Below the pieces are notes generated by a model. The model ran no database searches, was not told the origin of the DNA, and saw only the letters and a list, made by a program, of their open reading frames with translations. The position numbers were made by a program, and so were the translations under genes. From NCBI RefSeq assembly GCF_039529775.1, contig NZ_BAAANL010000004.1, positions 124,001 to 188,000 of the forward strand: a DNA stretch of 64,000 bases, given 5' to 3'. Positions 50,469 to 60,019 of the stretch are shown piece by piece. Source of the DNA: Myceligenerans crystallogenes (lineage in GTDB: Bacteria > Actinomycetota > Actinomycetes > Actinomycetales > Cellulomonadaceae). The first letter of the stretch is position 1; every line of letters starts with the position of its first letter.

Positions 50469-51416
50469 ATGGCCGAGGTACGGGTCTTTGCCGGCACCGC
50501 GGGGCAGCGCTTCGCGCAGAAGATGTGTGCTGACCTTGACGTGCCTCTGAGTCCCGTCAAGATCAGCCGGTTCGCGAACGACTGCCTGCAGGCGCAGTTG
50601 CTGGACAACTGCCGGGAGCGGGACGTCTACCTGGTTCAGCCCATCATCACTCCCACGCAGGAGAACCTGATGGAGCTGCTGATGATGATCGATGCGGCCA
50701 AAGGGGCCTCGGCGCAGCGGATCACCGCGGTCATGCCGCACTTCGCCTACGCACGGTCGGACAAGAAGGACGCGCCGCGGATCTCGATCGGCGGGCGTCT
50801 GGTCGCGGATCTGCTGGAGACGGCCGGGGCCAACCGGATCCTGACGATGACGCTGCACGCGCCGCAGGTCCATGCGTTCTTCCGGGTGCCGACCGATCAG
50901 CTCAACGCGCTCCGCGAGCTGGCCTCGCACTTCACGTTGAACGACCTGTCGAAGACCACGGTGGTCTCCCCCGACCTGGGCAACGCGAAGCCTGCCAGTG
51001 CGTTCGCCAAGATGCTCGGGGTGCCGGTGGCGGCCGCCGCCAAGGAACGGTTCAACGACCACGTCGAGATCACGTCGCTGATCGGCGATGTCGCCGGGCG
51101 GGACATCATCGTGCTGGACGACGAGATCGCGAGCGGCGGGACGATCATCGCGATCCTGGACCTGCTGCGGGAGCACGGTGCACGGGCGGTCCGGGTGGTG
51201 TGCACGCACGGGATCTTCGCGGGTGACGGGCTCTACCGGATCGCCGCCGATCCCGACGTGGTGGAGATCGTCACCACGGACACGATCCCGTCGACCGAGA
51301 TGATGGCGCACGACAAGCTGACGGTGATCAGCGTCGCGCCCGCGTTCGCGGAGGCGGTACGGCGCATTCACTCCGGGGAGTCGGTCAGCGCGTTGTTCGA
51401 CCCGACGCACGTCTGA
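50469..51416 (+). CDS. prs: Ribose-phosphate diphosphokinase (PRPP synthetase) paralogue
   Basis: 315 residues, the normal length. Family elements are the QPIITPTQENLMELLMMIDAAKGASAQRITAVMPHFAYARSDKK core and VVSPDLGNAKPASAFAK. The PRPP loop IIVLDDEIASGGTI keeps DD and GGT but not the canonical MIDT. The flexible loop K-R-R is K-E-R (AAAKERFNDH). These differences suggest a paralogue beside the main prs, perhaps with altered regulation or substrate. It makes PRPP from ribose-5-phosphate and ATP if active. It is leaderless and monocistronic. Confidence 0.82.
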   Translation: MAEVRVFAGTAGQRFAQKMCADLDVPLSPVKISRFANDCLQAQLLDNCRERDVYLVQPIITPTQENLMELLMMIDAAKGASAQRITAVMPHFAYARSDKKDAPRISIGGRLVADLLETAGANRILTMTLHAPQVHAFFRVPTDQLNALRELASHFTLNDLSKTTVVSPDLGNAKPASAFAKMLGVPVAAAAKERFNDHVEITSLIGDVAGRDIIVLDDEIASGGTIIAILDLLREHGARAVRVVCTHGIFAGDGLYRIAADPDVVEIVTTDTIPSTEMMAHDKLTVISVAPAFAEAVRRIHSGESVSALFDPTHV

Positions 51417-51456
51417 CTCCCGGGCGCCCGCCCGCACTGGGTTCCCCGCCCCGACC

Positions 51457-52914
51457 TCAGGCGTCGCGGGCGGCCCACCACTTCCGGAGCTCGTCCGTCG
51501 CGCGATCCTCGCCGAGTGGGCCGTGTTCCATGCGGAGGGCCAGCAGGTGCTGGTAGGCCTGGCCGATCTCCCGGCCCGGGCCGATGCCCAGGATCCGCAT
51601 GATCTGGTTGCCGTCGAGGTCAGGGCGGATCGCGTCGATCTCCTCCTGCTGCCGGAGGGCCGCGATCCGTTCTTCCAGGTGGGTGTAGGCGTCGGAGAGC
51701 CGCTGGGCCTTGCGGCGGTTGCGGGTGGTGCAGTCGGCGCGGGTCAGCCGGTGGAGGCGTTCGAGCAGCGGGCCGGCGTCCGTCACGTAGCGGCGTACCG
51801 CGGAGTCGGTCCAGGCGCCCTCGCCGTAGCCGTGGAAGCGCAGGTGGAGTTCGACGAGGCGGGCGACGTCCTTGATCACGTGCTTCTCGTACTTGAGGGC
51901 GCGCAGTCGCTTCGTCGTCAGCTTGGCGCCGACCATCTCGTGGTGGTGGAACGAGACTCCCCCGCCCGCCTCGAACTTGCGGGTGGCCGGCTTGCCGATG
52001 TCGTGCAGCAGGGAGGCGAGCCGCAGCACGAGGTCGGGACCCGGGACCGCCCCGTCCGGCCCGGTCTCCTGGGCGATCGCCTGGTCCAGGACGATGAGGG
52101 AGTGCTCGTAGACGTCCTTGTGCCGGTGGTGCTCGTCGATCTCGAGCTGCAGGGCGGGCAGCTCGGGGATCACGTGGTCGGCGAGACCGGTGTCGACCAG
52201 GACCTCCAGGCCCGCACGCGGGTTCGGCGCGAGGACGAGCTTGCTGAACTCCGCCTGGACGCGCTCCGCGGACACGATCTCGATGCGCGAGGCGAGCGCC
52301 ACCACCGCCGCGAGCGTTCCTGGTTCCACGTGAAACGAAAGCTGGGCGGCGAAGCGCGCGGCCCGCATCATGCGCAGCGGGTCGTCGTCGAACGAGCGCT
52401 CCGGCGCGATCGGGGTGCGCAGCACCTTGCGCGCGAGGTCGGCCAGTCCGTCGAACGGGTCCACGAACACGAGCTCCGGCAGCCGCACCGCCATCGCGTT
52501 CACCGTGAAGTCGCGCCGCGACAGGTCGCCGTCGAGCGACTTCCCGAACTCCACGAGGGGCTTGCGCGACTCCGGGTCGTACTTGTCCGTGCGGTAGGTC
52601 GTCACCTCGACGACGACGTCGCCACGGCGCGCACCGATCGTGCCGAACTCCTTGCCGATGTCCCAGTGCGCGTCGCCCCAGGCGGCCAGGATCCGCTCCG
52701 TCTCGTCGGGCGTGGCCGACGTCGCGAAGTCGAGGTCGTTGCTCGGGCGCCCGAGGAACGCGTCCCGCACCGGACCGCCCACCAGCGCGAGCTCGTGGCC
52801 GGCGGCGCGGAACGCCTCGCCGAGCTCGGTCGCGGCCGGGGCCATCTCGGTGAGCACGCCGAGCGCACGGCGCAGCAGTTCCAGCTCGGGCTTGGCAGCA
52901 GAAGGGGTCGACAC
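51457..52914 (-). CDS. CCA tRNA nucleotidyltransferase (PcnA/CCA-adding family)
   Basis: 485 residues. The nucleotidyltransferase head has LVGGPVRDAFLGRPSNDLDFAT (GGPVRD 46-51, catalytic D60 and D62 region), GTIGARRGDVVVEVTTYR and SRRDFTVNAMAVRLPE. The C-terminal half has an HD domain with LASLLHDIGKPATR. It adds or repairs tRNA 3' CCA ends. It diverges from the Nudix gene, as in the M. tuberculosis Rv3907c/Rv3908 pair. GTG at 52914 has GGGAGA about ten bases upstream. A parS-like site is embedded in the gene. Confidence 0.92.
   Translation of the reverse strand: MSTPSAAKPELELLRRALGVLTEMAPAATELGEAFRAAGHELALVGGPVRDAFLGRPSNDLDFATSATPDETERILAAWGDAHWDIGKEFGTIGARRGDVVVEVTTYRTDKYDPESRKPLVEFGKSLDGDLSRRDFTVNAMAVRLPELVFVDPFDGLADLARKVLRTPIAPERSFDDDPLRMMRAARFAAQLSFHVEPGTLAAVVALASRIEIVSAERVQAEFSKLVLAPNPRAGLEVLVDTGLADHVIPELPALQLEIDEHHRHKDVYEHSLIVLDQAIAQETGPDGAVPGPDLVLRLASLLHDIGKPATRKFEAGGGVSFHHHEMVGAKLTTKRLRALKYEKHVIKDVARLVELHLRFHGYGEGAWTDSAVRRYVTDAGPLLERLHRLTRADCTTRNRRKAQRLSDAYTHLEERIAALRQQEEIDAIRPDLDGNQIMRILGIGPGREIGQAYQHLLALRMEHGPLGEDRATDELRKWWAARDA
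52323..52336. promoter_or_regulatory. parS: parS-like site in the CCA-adding enzyme gene
   Basis: GTTCCACGTGAAAC differs from GTTTCACGTGAAAC at one position. It is the farthest of five such sites from parAB, about 10 kb. Confidence 0.7.
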
Positions 52915-53043
52915 GGGAACCGATTCTCCCAGACGCGCCGCCGGACCTGCCTGTCGTCGACGGTCATCGGGCGGCGGCGGGGACATCGGGTGAAAAATTT
53001 TCGACCGCCGGTGCGTGTGATCGGTGCCCCGTCCGGCAGTCGG

Positions 53044-53049
53044 TAATGT
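53044..53049 (+). promoter_or_regulatory. -10 element TAATGT of the Nudix gene
   Basis: TAATGT ends six bases before the ATG at 53056, predicting a leaderless transcript. No clear -35 is seen. An AT-rich GAAAAATTTTC palindrome at 52992-53002 lies further upstream. Confidence 0.5.
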
Positions 53050-53055
53050 TGGGGC

Positions 53056-53700
53056 ATGTCCACCCCCGCGCCGGCAGGCGACCACTCGGTCGGTCGCCCC
53101 GACGTGCCCACGCCGCCCGGCGGCGCGCCTCTGAGGGTGGATCCCGCACGTATCACCGCAGCTCCGCCGGCCGCCGCCCACCTGCCGGTGGTCGACGAGA
53201 CCTCCGCCGGCGGGCTCGTGCTGCGCCCCACCCCGGAGGCCGCACCCGGCGCCATGGGGTTCGACGTCGCCGTCCTGCTGCGCCGCAACCGCAACGGCAG
53301 GCTCGAGTGGTGCCTCCCGAAGGGACACCTCGAGGGCCAGGAGACCCCGGAGGAGGCCGCGATCCGCGAGATCCGCGAGGAGACCGGGATCCGCGGCACC
53401 ATCCAGGTGGACCTCGGCGTCATCGACTACTGGTTCACCGGTGAGGACCGCCGCGTGCACAAAGTGGTGCACCACTACCTGCTGCGTGCCGAGAGCGGCT
53501 CCCTCACGGTCGAGCACGATCCCGACGGCGAGGCGGAGGACGCCGTCTGGGTCGGCATCGACGACCTGCCCGACAAGCTTTCCTACCCCAATGAGCAGCG
53601 GCTGGCCGCAGCCGCCGCCGAGCGCCTCGACGCCTCACCCGAGCTGCTCACGGCCCTGCGATCCGGACCGCCCCACCGGGAGACACCAGACCACCCATGA
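53056..53700 (+). CDS. Nudix hydrolase (MutT4-like)
   Basis: 214 residues. The Nudix box runs from G90 to about I112 (GHLEGQETPEEAAIREIREE and two more residues), with the REXXEE catalytic glutamates. DETSAGGLVLRP and KVVHHYLLRAE are typical flanks. The first 45 residues are a Pro/Ala-rich extension. It hydrolyses a nucleoside diphosphate derivative; the exact substrate is unknown. It heads the operon DUF6049-murJ (ATGA overlap), the order seen for Rv3908-Rv3910 in M. tuberculosis. Confidence 0.92.
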   Translation: MSTPAPAGDHSVGRPDVPTPPGGAPLRVDPARITAAPPAAAHLPVVDETSAGGLVLRPTPEAAPGAMGFDVAVLLRRNRNGRLEWCLPKGHLEGQETPEEAAIREIREETGIRGTIQVDLGVIDYWFTGEDRRVHKVVHHYLLRAESGSLTVEHDPDGEAEDAVWVGIDDLPDKLSYPNEQRLAAAAAERLDASPELLTALRSGPPHRETPDHP

Positions 53701-56024
53701 AGCAGCAGCACGGTGCCCCGCGGCGTTCCGCCCGGCCAGGCGCGGTCGTCCTCACCACCCTCGCGCTCCTCGGCAGTCTGTTGCCCGGGAACCCGGCCTC
53801 TGCCTCGCCTCCCGCGGCGGCCGCCGAGCGCCCCGCCGGCACCGTCGCCGGAGCCGCGCCCTCCGCCGGCGCCGTCGTCGGGCACAACACGACCGGCGCC
53901 GTCGGGCGGGGCGGGGCCGGCACGGTCGCTGATCGGGCGGGCAGCCCCGTCGCCGTCGCCCTGGCCGGCATCTCCCCCACCGTCGCCCGCCCGGGCGACG
54001 ACGTGAAGGTGAAGGCCACGATCACCAACACAACGGGAAAGCCGCTGGAGGGGCTGAAGGCCAAGCTCGCGATCAACGCCGTCGCGCTGACGCAGCGTGC
54101 CTCGCTCGCCGCCTGGGAGTCCCTGCCGCTCACCGAGCGCGTCGCGTCGGCCGGCCCGGGCGCGAAGGACCTCGGCCGGCTCGCCGCCGGGCAGTCTCGC
54201 ACCGTCGATCTCACCTTCCCGACGGCCACCTACACGCTGCAGGGCTGGGGCCCGCGCGAGCTGTCGCTCGAGGTCACGGGATCGCAGGGCCGCGTCGGCG
54301 TGCTCCGCACGTTCCTGATGTACGACGACGGCGTCGCGTCGGCCGGCCGCAAGTCGATGCGCCTGACGATCGCGGCCCCGGTGACGGCCGGGATCGTGGA
54401 CCCCGCGGACATCGAGGGCGCGCAGCTGCAGCTCGCGCAGGAGGCCGCGGACGAGGGCCGGCTCGACCAGCTGCTCGAGGTCGCCCGGTCAGGCAAGGTC
54501 TCGCTCGCCGTGGACCCGAACGTCGTGGGGCTCGCCCGCGCCGCGGACAGCGAGGACCTCCGGGCATGGGGCGAGTCGTTCCTGACGGCGACCCACCGCA
54601 CCAGCACCTATGCCCTGCCGGCGTGGGACCCGGACCTGGGCGCGCTGGCCCACGCCGACGTGTCGCAGGGCCGGATCAACGGGATCCTCAACACGCCCGC
54701 CGTCGGCAAGTGGACCGTTCCCCCGTCCTGGAACGAGGGCCTGGCCTGGCCCGCGAACGGTGCCACCGATCGCGTGACGGTCGCCGCCGCCACCTACGCG
54801 GACCGGCCCTTCGTGATCCTCTCGCAGGGGACCCTCGCCCCCACTTCCCCGGATGTCGCCACGAGTCGCGCCGACCTGGAGCTCGAGCGCGGTCTCGCGC
54901 GCACGGCCGTCGCGGACGCGGTGCTGAGCGCGGCGTTCGTACAGGGCACCGACGTCACGCGGGCGACGAGCGTCGGCGTCGCCGTAGCCGAGAGCGCTCC
55001 GGGGCAGACCGACGGGGCGGAACCGATCGGCGCCGTGGTGCCGTCGGCGACCGGCGCGGCGGCCGCCCAGCGGCTGCTGGCCGAGACGGCGGCGGTGGTC
55101 GCCCAGGCGACGTCGTCGGACACGCACGCGCTGATCGCGACGGACCGCGCCTGGTATCCCGACGCCGACGCCGTCGGCACGATCCTCGGCACCCTGGGGA
55201 ACGCCCCGTGGGTCGAGATCGCGCCGTTGAAGCGGCTGCTCGGCTCGGGCCCGCACACCGTCGGGCGCAAGCCCTTGCCGCAGGAGCAACCCACGGAGCG
55301 CGAGCTCGACGACAGCCAGGTGGACCGCATCGACGAGAGCCGCACGCGGATCATCGACTTCTCCTCGATCGCCGCCGATCCCGAGGAGCTGCGACGCAAC
55401 TCGCTGATGCGGCTCGTCGCCCCGCTGTCGGTCGGGTACCGCCGCGACCCGGACCAGCGGCAGGCCGCGGTCGACGCGGGCGTGCAGTACGCGCAGGAGG
55501 TGCGTGAGGCCGTGGAGGTCATTCCCCGCGAGGGCGTGAACCTCATCTCCGACCGCGGTGACCTGCCGATCCGCGTCCGCAACAACCTCGACACCGACAT
55601 CACGGTCACGGTGGTGCTGAAGCCCGACAACCCGCGCCTGACGGTCACGCGCCAGGTCACCGGGACGATCCCCTCGTTCAAGGAGATGAACCTCTCGATC
55701 CCCGTCGAGGCGATCGGCTCCGGCGACGTCACCGTGACGTCCCAGCTCTTCGCGCCGTCCGGGGTGCAGCTCGGTTCCGAGTCCTCGTTCGAGGTGCGGG
55801 TCCGGGCGGGTTGGGAAGAAGTCGGTACATGGATCGTGGCGGGACTGGTCGGGCTGCTGTTCGCGGTCGGGATCTGGCGTACCGTACGGCGCGGGCGCTC
55901 CCCGAACCGGGCAACGGTCGAGGACGTCGCGGCCGCGACCGGTGAGTTCGCCGTGACGGAGCCCCCGGCGGATGTCGCCGCTGCCTCCGGGACGACGACG
56001 GACGCGCCGCACCGGACCCATTGA
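53697..56024 (+). CDS. DUF6049-family extracytoplasmic protein (Rv3909-like)
   Basis: 775 residues with a signal peptide (RPGAVVLTTLALLGSLLPGNPASA), a large extracytoplasmic region and a C-terminal TM at about 705-735 (WEEVGTWIVAGLVGLLFAVGIW) followed by a short basic tail. The N-terminal 150 residues look like an immunoglobulin/CARDB-type strand domain (GISPTVARPGDDVKVKATITNTTGKPLEG). The family is conserved next to murJ in actinobacteria. A role in cell-wall assembly is inferred from position only. Starts on an ATGA overlap with the Nudix gene. Confidence 0.85.
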   Translation: MKQQHGAPRRSARPGAVVLTTLALLGSLLPGNPASASPPAAAAERPAGTVAGAAPSAGAVVGHNTTGAVGRGGAGTVADRAGSPVAVALAGISPTVARPGDDVKVKATITNTTGKPLEGLKAKLAINAVALTQRASLAAWESLPLTERVASAGPGAKDLGRLAAGQSRTVDLTFPTATYTLQGWGPRELSLEVTGSQGRVGVLRTFLMYDDGVASAGRKSMRLTIAAPVTAGIVDPADIEGAQLQLAQEAADEGRLDQLLEVARSGKVSLAVDPNVVGLARAADSEDLRAWGESFLTATHRTSTYALPAWDPDLGALAHADVSQGRINGILNTPAVGKWTVPPSWNEGLAWPANGATDRVTVAAATYADRPFVILSQGTLAPTSPDVATSRADLELERGLARTAVADAVLSAAFVQGTDVTRATSVGVAVAESAPGQTDGAEPIGAVVPSATGAAAAQRLLAETAAVVAQATSSDTHALIATDRAWYPDADAVGTILGTLGNAPWVEIAPLKRLLGSGPHTVGRKPLPQEQPTERELDDSQVDRIDESRTRIIDFSSIAADPEELRRNSLMRLVAPLSVGYRRDPDQRQAAVDAGVQYAQEVREAVEVIPREGVNLISDRGDLPIRVRNNLDTDITVTVVLKPDNPRLTVTRQVTGTIPSFKEMNLSIPVEAIGSGDVTVTSQLFAPSGVQLGSESSFEVRVRAGWEEVGTWIVAGLVGLLFAVGIWRTVRRGRSPNRATVEDVAAATGEFAVTEPPADVAAASGTTTDAPHRTH

Positions 56025-56062
56025 GCGGGGGAAACCCCGGACCGAACGGGAGAGAACCCCTC

Positions 56063-57709
56063 ATGACCTCACAGGCCACGGGTAACCGCGGGCTCGGGCG
56101 CAACTCGCTGGTGATGGCCGCCGGGACGGCGGTGTCACGGCTGGGCGGGCTGGTGCGGAACCTGCTGCTCGTCGGGATCATCGGCACGATCGGCTCGGTG
56201 GCCAACGCCTTCGACGTCGCGAACAAGCTGCCGAACGTCATGTTCGCGATCCTGGCCGGTGGCATGCTCAACGCCGTCCTGGTGCCGGCGATCGTGAAGG
56301 CCTTCCGGGCGGAGAACAGCCAGGAACGGCTCGACAAGCTGCTGACCACCTCCGGCGTGGCGATCCTGGTGCTCACCACGATCCTGACCGCGTCGTCGTC
56401 GGTCATCGTGCTGCTGTACACCGGCACGAGCTGGACGGAGGAGCAGCGGGCGCTCGCCACGATCTTCGCGTTCTGGTGCATCCCCCAGCTGTTCTTCTAC
56501 GGGCTGTACACGCTGCTCGGGCAGGTGCTCAACGCCCGCGAGCAGTTCGGGCCGTTCATGTGGGCGCCGGTCGCGAACAACGTCGTCTCGATCCTCGGCT
56601 TCGGCGCCTTCTGGCTGATCTACGGCGGCGCGCCGGAACTCGGCATCAGGGACCCCGGCGACTGGGACACGCCCCGGACGCTCCTGCTCGCCGGCACCGC
56701 GACCCTCGGGATCGCCGCGCAGGCCCTCGTGCTCCTGGTGCCGCTGATGCGCTCTGGTTTCACGTGGAACTTTCGTCTGGGGGTGCGCGGGATCGGTCTG
56801 CGGGCCGCGGGTTCCGTCGCCGGGTGGACCCTGGCCGCCGTCGTCCTCGAGCAGCTCGGCGTCATGTACCTGACCCGCGTCGCGTCCGACGCCGCCGAGT
56901 CGGGCAACGCGGCGTACTCCAACGCCCTGCTCATCTACCTGCTGCCGCATTCGCTGGTCACGGTCTCGATCGCGACCGCGCTGTTCACGGGGCTGAGCAA
57001 GGCGGCCCAGGACGGCGCCACGGACACGGTGCGCACCGACCTCTCCCTGGGCATCCGGACCGTCGGCGTCTTCACGGTCTTCGCGACCGCCGCCTTCACC
57101 GTGCTCGCCGCGCCGCTGACCGCCCTGATCGTGCCGACGGCCGGCGAGGCCGGTACGGCGGCGATCGCCCCGGTGCTGGTCGCGCTGTCGCTCGGTCTGG
57201 TCCCGCTCGGAGCGATGGTGCTGATGAAGTGGGTCTACTACGCGTACGAGGACGGCCGGAGCGTCTTCTGGATCACCGTTCCCTCGACGCTCTCCCTCGT
57301 CCTGGGCCTGCTCGCGGCGCAGCTGTGGCTGCCCCGCGAGTACTGGGTGGTCGCCGCGGGTGCGTCGTACGCGCTGGCCAACTGGGTGACGGTCGTGCTG
57401 CGCACCCGTGGTCTGCGCGCCATGCTCGGCGGCCGGATGGACGGTGGCCGGATCCTCGGCCTGCACGCGCGCGCCCTGGTCGCCGCGGTCGTGTCCGGGG
57501 GCCTCGGCTGGGGTCTCTACCAGCTGCTCGGCGGGTTCGGCGTGCTCGACTTCGCGCACGGCATGTGGGCCACGCTGCTCAGCGGGCTCTGGGTGAGCGC
57601 GCTGTGCGGCGTCGTGATGCTGATCGTGTACGTCGGCCTGCTCCGGCTGCTGCGGGTGCGCGAGCTCGACACCCTCCTCGTGCCGCTCCGCCGGCGCCTG
57701 CGCAGGTAG
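56063..57709 (+). CDS. murJ: Lipid II flippase MurJ
   Basis: 548 residues, about 14 TM helices of the MATE-like MurJ/MviN fold, which moves lipid II across the cytoplasmic membrane. Landmarks are MAAGTAVSRLGGLVRNLLLVG, FDVANKLPNVMFAILAGGMLNAVLVPA and LLPHSLVTVSIATALFTGLSKAAQDG. The ATG at 56063 follows GGGAGAG. An in-frame TTG at 56021 overlapping the upstream stop is the alternative. Unlike mycobacterial MviN it ends without a kinase-like tail; that part is the next gene. A parS-like site lies inside. Confidence 0.92.
   Translation: MTSQATGNRGLGRNSLVMAAGTAVSRLGGLVRNLLLVGIIGTIGSVANAFDVANKLPNVMFAILAGGMLNAVLVPAIVKAFRAENSQERLDKLLTTSGVAILVLTTILTASSSVIVLLYTGTSWTEEQRALATIFAFWCIPQLFFYGLYTLLGQVLNAREQFGPFMWAPVANNVVSILGFGAFWLIYGGAPELGIRDPGDWDTPRTLLLAGTATLGIAAQALVLLVPLMRSGFTWNFRLGVRGIGLRAAGSVAGWTLAAVVLEQLGVMYLTRVASDAAESGNAAYSNALLIYLLPHSLVTVSIATALFTGLSKAAQDGATDTVRTDLSLGIRTVGVFTVFATAAFTVLAAPLTALIVPTAGEAGTAAIAPVLVALSLGLVPLGAMVLMKWVYYAYEDGRSVFWITVPSTLSLVLGLLAAQLWLPREYWVVAAGASYALANWVTVVLRTRGLRAMLGGRMDGGRILGLHARALVAAVVSGGLGWGLYQLLGGFGVLDFAHGMWATLLSGLWVSALCGVVMLIVYVGLLRLLRVRELDTLLVPLRRRLRR
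56757..56770. promoter_or_regulatory. parS: parS-like site in murJ
   Basis: GTTTCACGTGGAAC, one mismatch to GTTTCACGTGAAAC. Confidence 0.7.
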
Positions 57710-57883
57710 CCGCCGTCCGCCGGTAGCACGGCAGGCGATCCGCACGACGCCGCCTGGTGGCCGCGTGCACAGGCTGTGGACAAACGCCGCAGCATCACAC
57801 GGGTTGCCGGTGTCTCCACGTAGCATGGGCGGGCAGTCGCAGGCGCCGTCGGTGACCGCCCGTCCATCGGTAAGGAGGCTTCC

Positions 57884-59761
57884 GTGAGCATGCCAGGACC
57901 CGGCGACGTCGTCGTCGACCGTTACCGGCTGGACTCGCACCTCCGGACCGACCTCGCCGACGCCGCCGCCTTCGAGGCCTATGACCAGGTGCTCGACCGC
58001 GCGGTCCGGCTGACCCTGGTCGCCGGGGCGCGTGCCGCGGAGGTCGCCGACGCCGCGCGGCGCGCGGCGCTCGTGACCGGCAGGCGGATCAGCCGCGTGC
58101 TCGACGTCGGCGCGGCCGAGGCCGGGACGTACGTCGTGACGGAGCCGTACCCGGGCGAGACCCTCACCGCGATCGTCTCGCAGGGACTCGTCGACGAGCA
58201 GCAGGCCCGCGCGATCGCGGGCGAGGTCGCGACGGCCCTCGCCGCGGCCGACGAGCGCGGGGTGCACCACGGCGTCGTACGGCCGGACGCCGTGCGCGTC
58301 GAGCGGGATCGCGTGGTGCTGACCGGGCTGGGGCTCGACGCGGGCGTGGTGGGTGACGACGTCGTCGGCCCGGATCCGGCCGCCGCGGATGCCCGCAGCG
58401 TGCTCGCGCTGCTCTACTACGCGATGACGGCGCGCTGGCCCGGCGTCGAGCTCGACGCCGGGTGGATCACCAAGGACACGATCATCCCGCTCCCCGCCCG
58501 CCGGGACGACGCCGGAGCGGTGACCCCGCTGTCCACGCTCGTGCCGCACATCGATCCCGCGATCGACACGCTGGTCACGGAGACCTTCGACCCGGAGGCG
58601 GCCGAGCGCGCACCCCGGACCCCGGGTGACGTCGTCGCCGCGCTGAGGCGCTGGGGCGAGGTCTCCGTCCTGGCCTCGCTGCCCGCGTTCGTCCAGCAGG
58701 ACCCCGAATCGACCGGACCGCAGGCGGGGCCACCCGCGCCGCCGGTCCGCAGGCCGGTCGTGACCGGCCGCATCGCCAGAGCCGAGGAGGCACCTGTCAT
58801 GTCATCCGTCCCGCCCGAGGGCGTTCCCCTGGGGCAGCCGGCCCACCCGCCGGTGCCGCCGCCCCCACCGGGTTTCCAGCCCCGGTCGCAGCAGCAGACA
58901 GCCCAGCAGACGGCGTACCAGCAGCCGCCGCAGTACGCGCCCCAGGGCTATCAGCAGCAGTACCCGCCGCAGTCGTACGACCCCCAGTACCAGGCGCAGC
59001 CCCAGTACGCGGCGCAGCAGGGTTACCCGCAGCAACCGCAGTACTACGACCAGAACGCGGGTTTCGCGACCCAGCCGGCGCCGCGCCGCGGCGGGGTCAA
59101 CCCGACGCCGATCGTGCTCGGCGTCGTCGCCGTGGCCGTGATCGCGGGGCTGGTCTGGGCGATCAGCGCCGTGCTCTCGCCCAACGAACGGCCGGTGGAC
59201 GTCGTCGGCGCCGACACGTCCGCGAGCAGCGCGGGCGAGGAGTCCAGCGGCGACGGGGACTCCTCCGCGCCGAAGCAGTCGGCGACCCCGGCCACCGAGG
59301 CCCGGCCCGTGATCACCACCTCGGAGCTCGTCTCTCCCGAGGGTCCCGCGCCGACGAGCGAGGAGGACCACCCGGAGGCCGCGGCCCTGGTGTTCGACGC
59401 CGATCCGACGACGTTCTGGTACACCAGCACGTACACCGACCCGAGCTTCGGCGGCACGAAGGCCGGCAGCGGCGTGGCGCTCACGCTGCAGGCGGAGGCC
59501 GCGGTGTCCACGATCGATCTGGCCACGAACAGCGAGGGCGGCAACATCCAGATCCGCGCGACGACGCCTGACGATCCCGCAGGGGGAACCGTCCTGGCCG
59601 AGGGCCCGGTGAAGCAGGGGACGACGACGTTCACCCTGGAGGAGCCCGTCGTGGGGAAGTCGTTCGTCGTGTGGATCACCGCGCTGCCGGAGTCGGCGCC
59701 GCTGGAGGGCCAGCCCGAGCTGAAGTACCGGCTCGAGCTGAACGAGGTCACGCTGAGCTGA
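57884..59761 (+). CDS. Membrane-anchored pseudokinase (MviN pseudokinase-like)
   Basis: 625 residues from GTG at 57884, with AAGGAGG five bases upstream. Residues 10-270 have a Ser/Thr-kinase-like fold but are degenerate. The HRDLKPEN loop reads HGVVRPDAV (129-137), so catalytic D, K and N are lost. The DFG triad is GLG (149-151), and no Gly-loop or VAIK Lys is seen. A Gln/Pro/Tyr-rich linker follows, one TM at about 407-431, and an extracytoplasmic discoidin-like beta domain. In M. tuberculosis the equivalent pseudokinase is fused to MurJ (Rv3910) and recruits FhaA. The separate gene right after murJ suggests the same regulatory partnership. Confidence 0.85.
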   Translation: MSMPGPGDVVVDRYRLDSHLRTDLADAAAFEAYDQVLDRAVRLTLVAGARAAEVADAARRAALVTGRRISRVLDVGAAEAGTYVVTEPYPGETLTAIVSQGLVDEQQARAIAGEVATALAAADERGVHHGVVRPDAVRVERDRVVLTGLGLDAGVVGDDVVGPDPAAADARSVLALLYYAMTARWPGVELDAGWITKDTIIPLPARRDDAGAVTPLSTLVPHIDPAIDTLVTETFDPEAAERAPRTPGDVVAALRRWGEVSVLASLPAFVQQDPESTGPQAGPPAPPVRRPVVTGRIARAEEAPVMSSVPPEGVPLGQPAHPPVPPPPPGFQPRSQQQTAQQTAYQQPPQYAPQGYQQQYPPQSYDPQYQAQPQYAAQQGYPQQPQYYDQNAGFATQPAPRRGGVNPTPIVLGVVAVAVIAGLVWAISAVLSPNERPVDVVGADTSASSAGEESSGDGDSSAPKQSATPATEARPVITTSELVSPEGPAPTSEEDHPEAAALVFDADPTTFWYTSTYTDPSFGGTKAGSGVALTLQAEAAVSTIDLATNSEGGNIQIRATTPDDPAGGTVLAEGPVKQGTTTFTLEEPVVGKSFVVWITALPESAPLEGQPELKYRLELNEVTLS

Positions 59762-59796
59762 TGCTCGACGCGGCCGTCCCGGTCACATCTCGCCTC

Positions 59797-59826
59797 GGAG
59801 GGCTGTCACACGAGTGGCAGCCCTCC
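59797..59826. terminator. Terminator after the pseudokinase gene
   Basis: GGAGGGCTG and CAGCCCTCC form a 9-bp stem extended inward by CAC/GTG, 36 bp after the stop. The remaining gap to trxB contains an AT-rich stretch (59890-59910, TTATATTGATAAACTT) that likely belongs to the trxB promoter. Confidence 0.65.
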
Positions 59827-60019
59827 GGCGCGTCCTGGCCGTGTCACGGGCGTGATCGGTGAGCCGCCGCCCCGGGTTCCGCCCGCAGGCTTATATTGAT
59901 AAACTTCGATGCAGACCGTGTGCCGAGCCTCACTCGCCTGGGAGACCGGATCATGCGGTGGGCTGGAACACTGGGACCAGCATCCGTGTTGACCCGGGCG
60001 AGACCCTGAGGAGAAGACG

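Noticed and set aside
57775..57783. DnaA-box-like TGTGGACAA between murJ and the pseudokinase gene
   Set aside because: A single box with no cluster or AT-rich unwinding element; oriC is expected beyond the right edge, so I do not call an origin.
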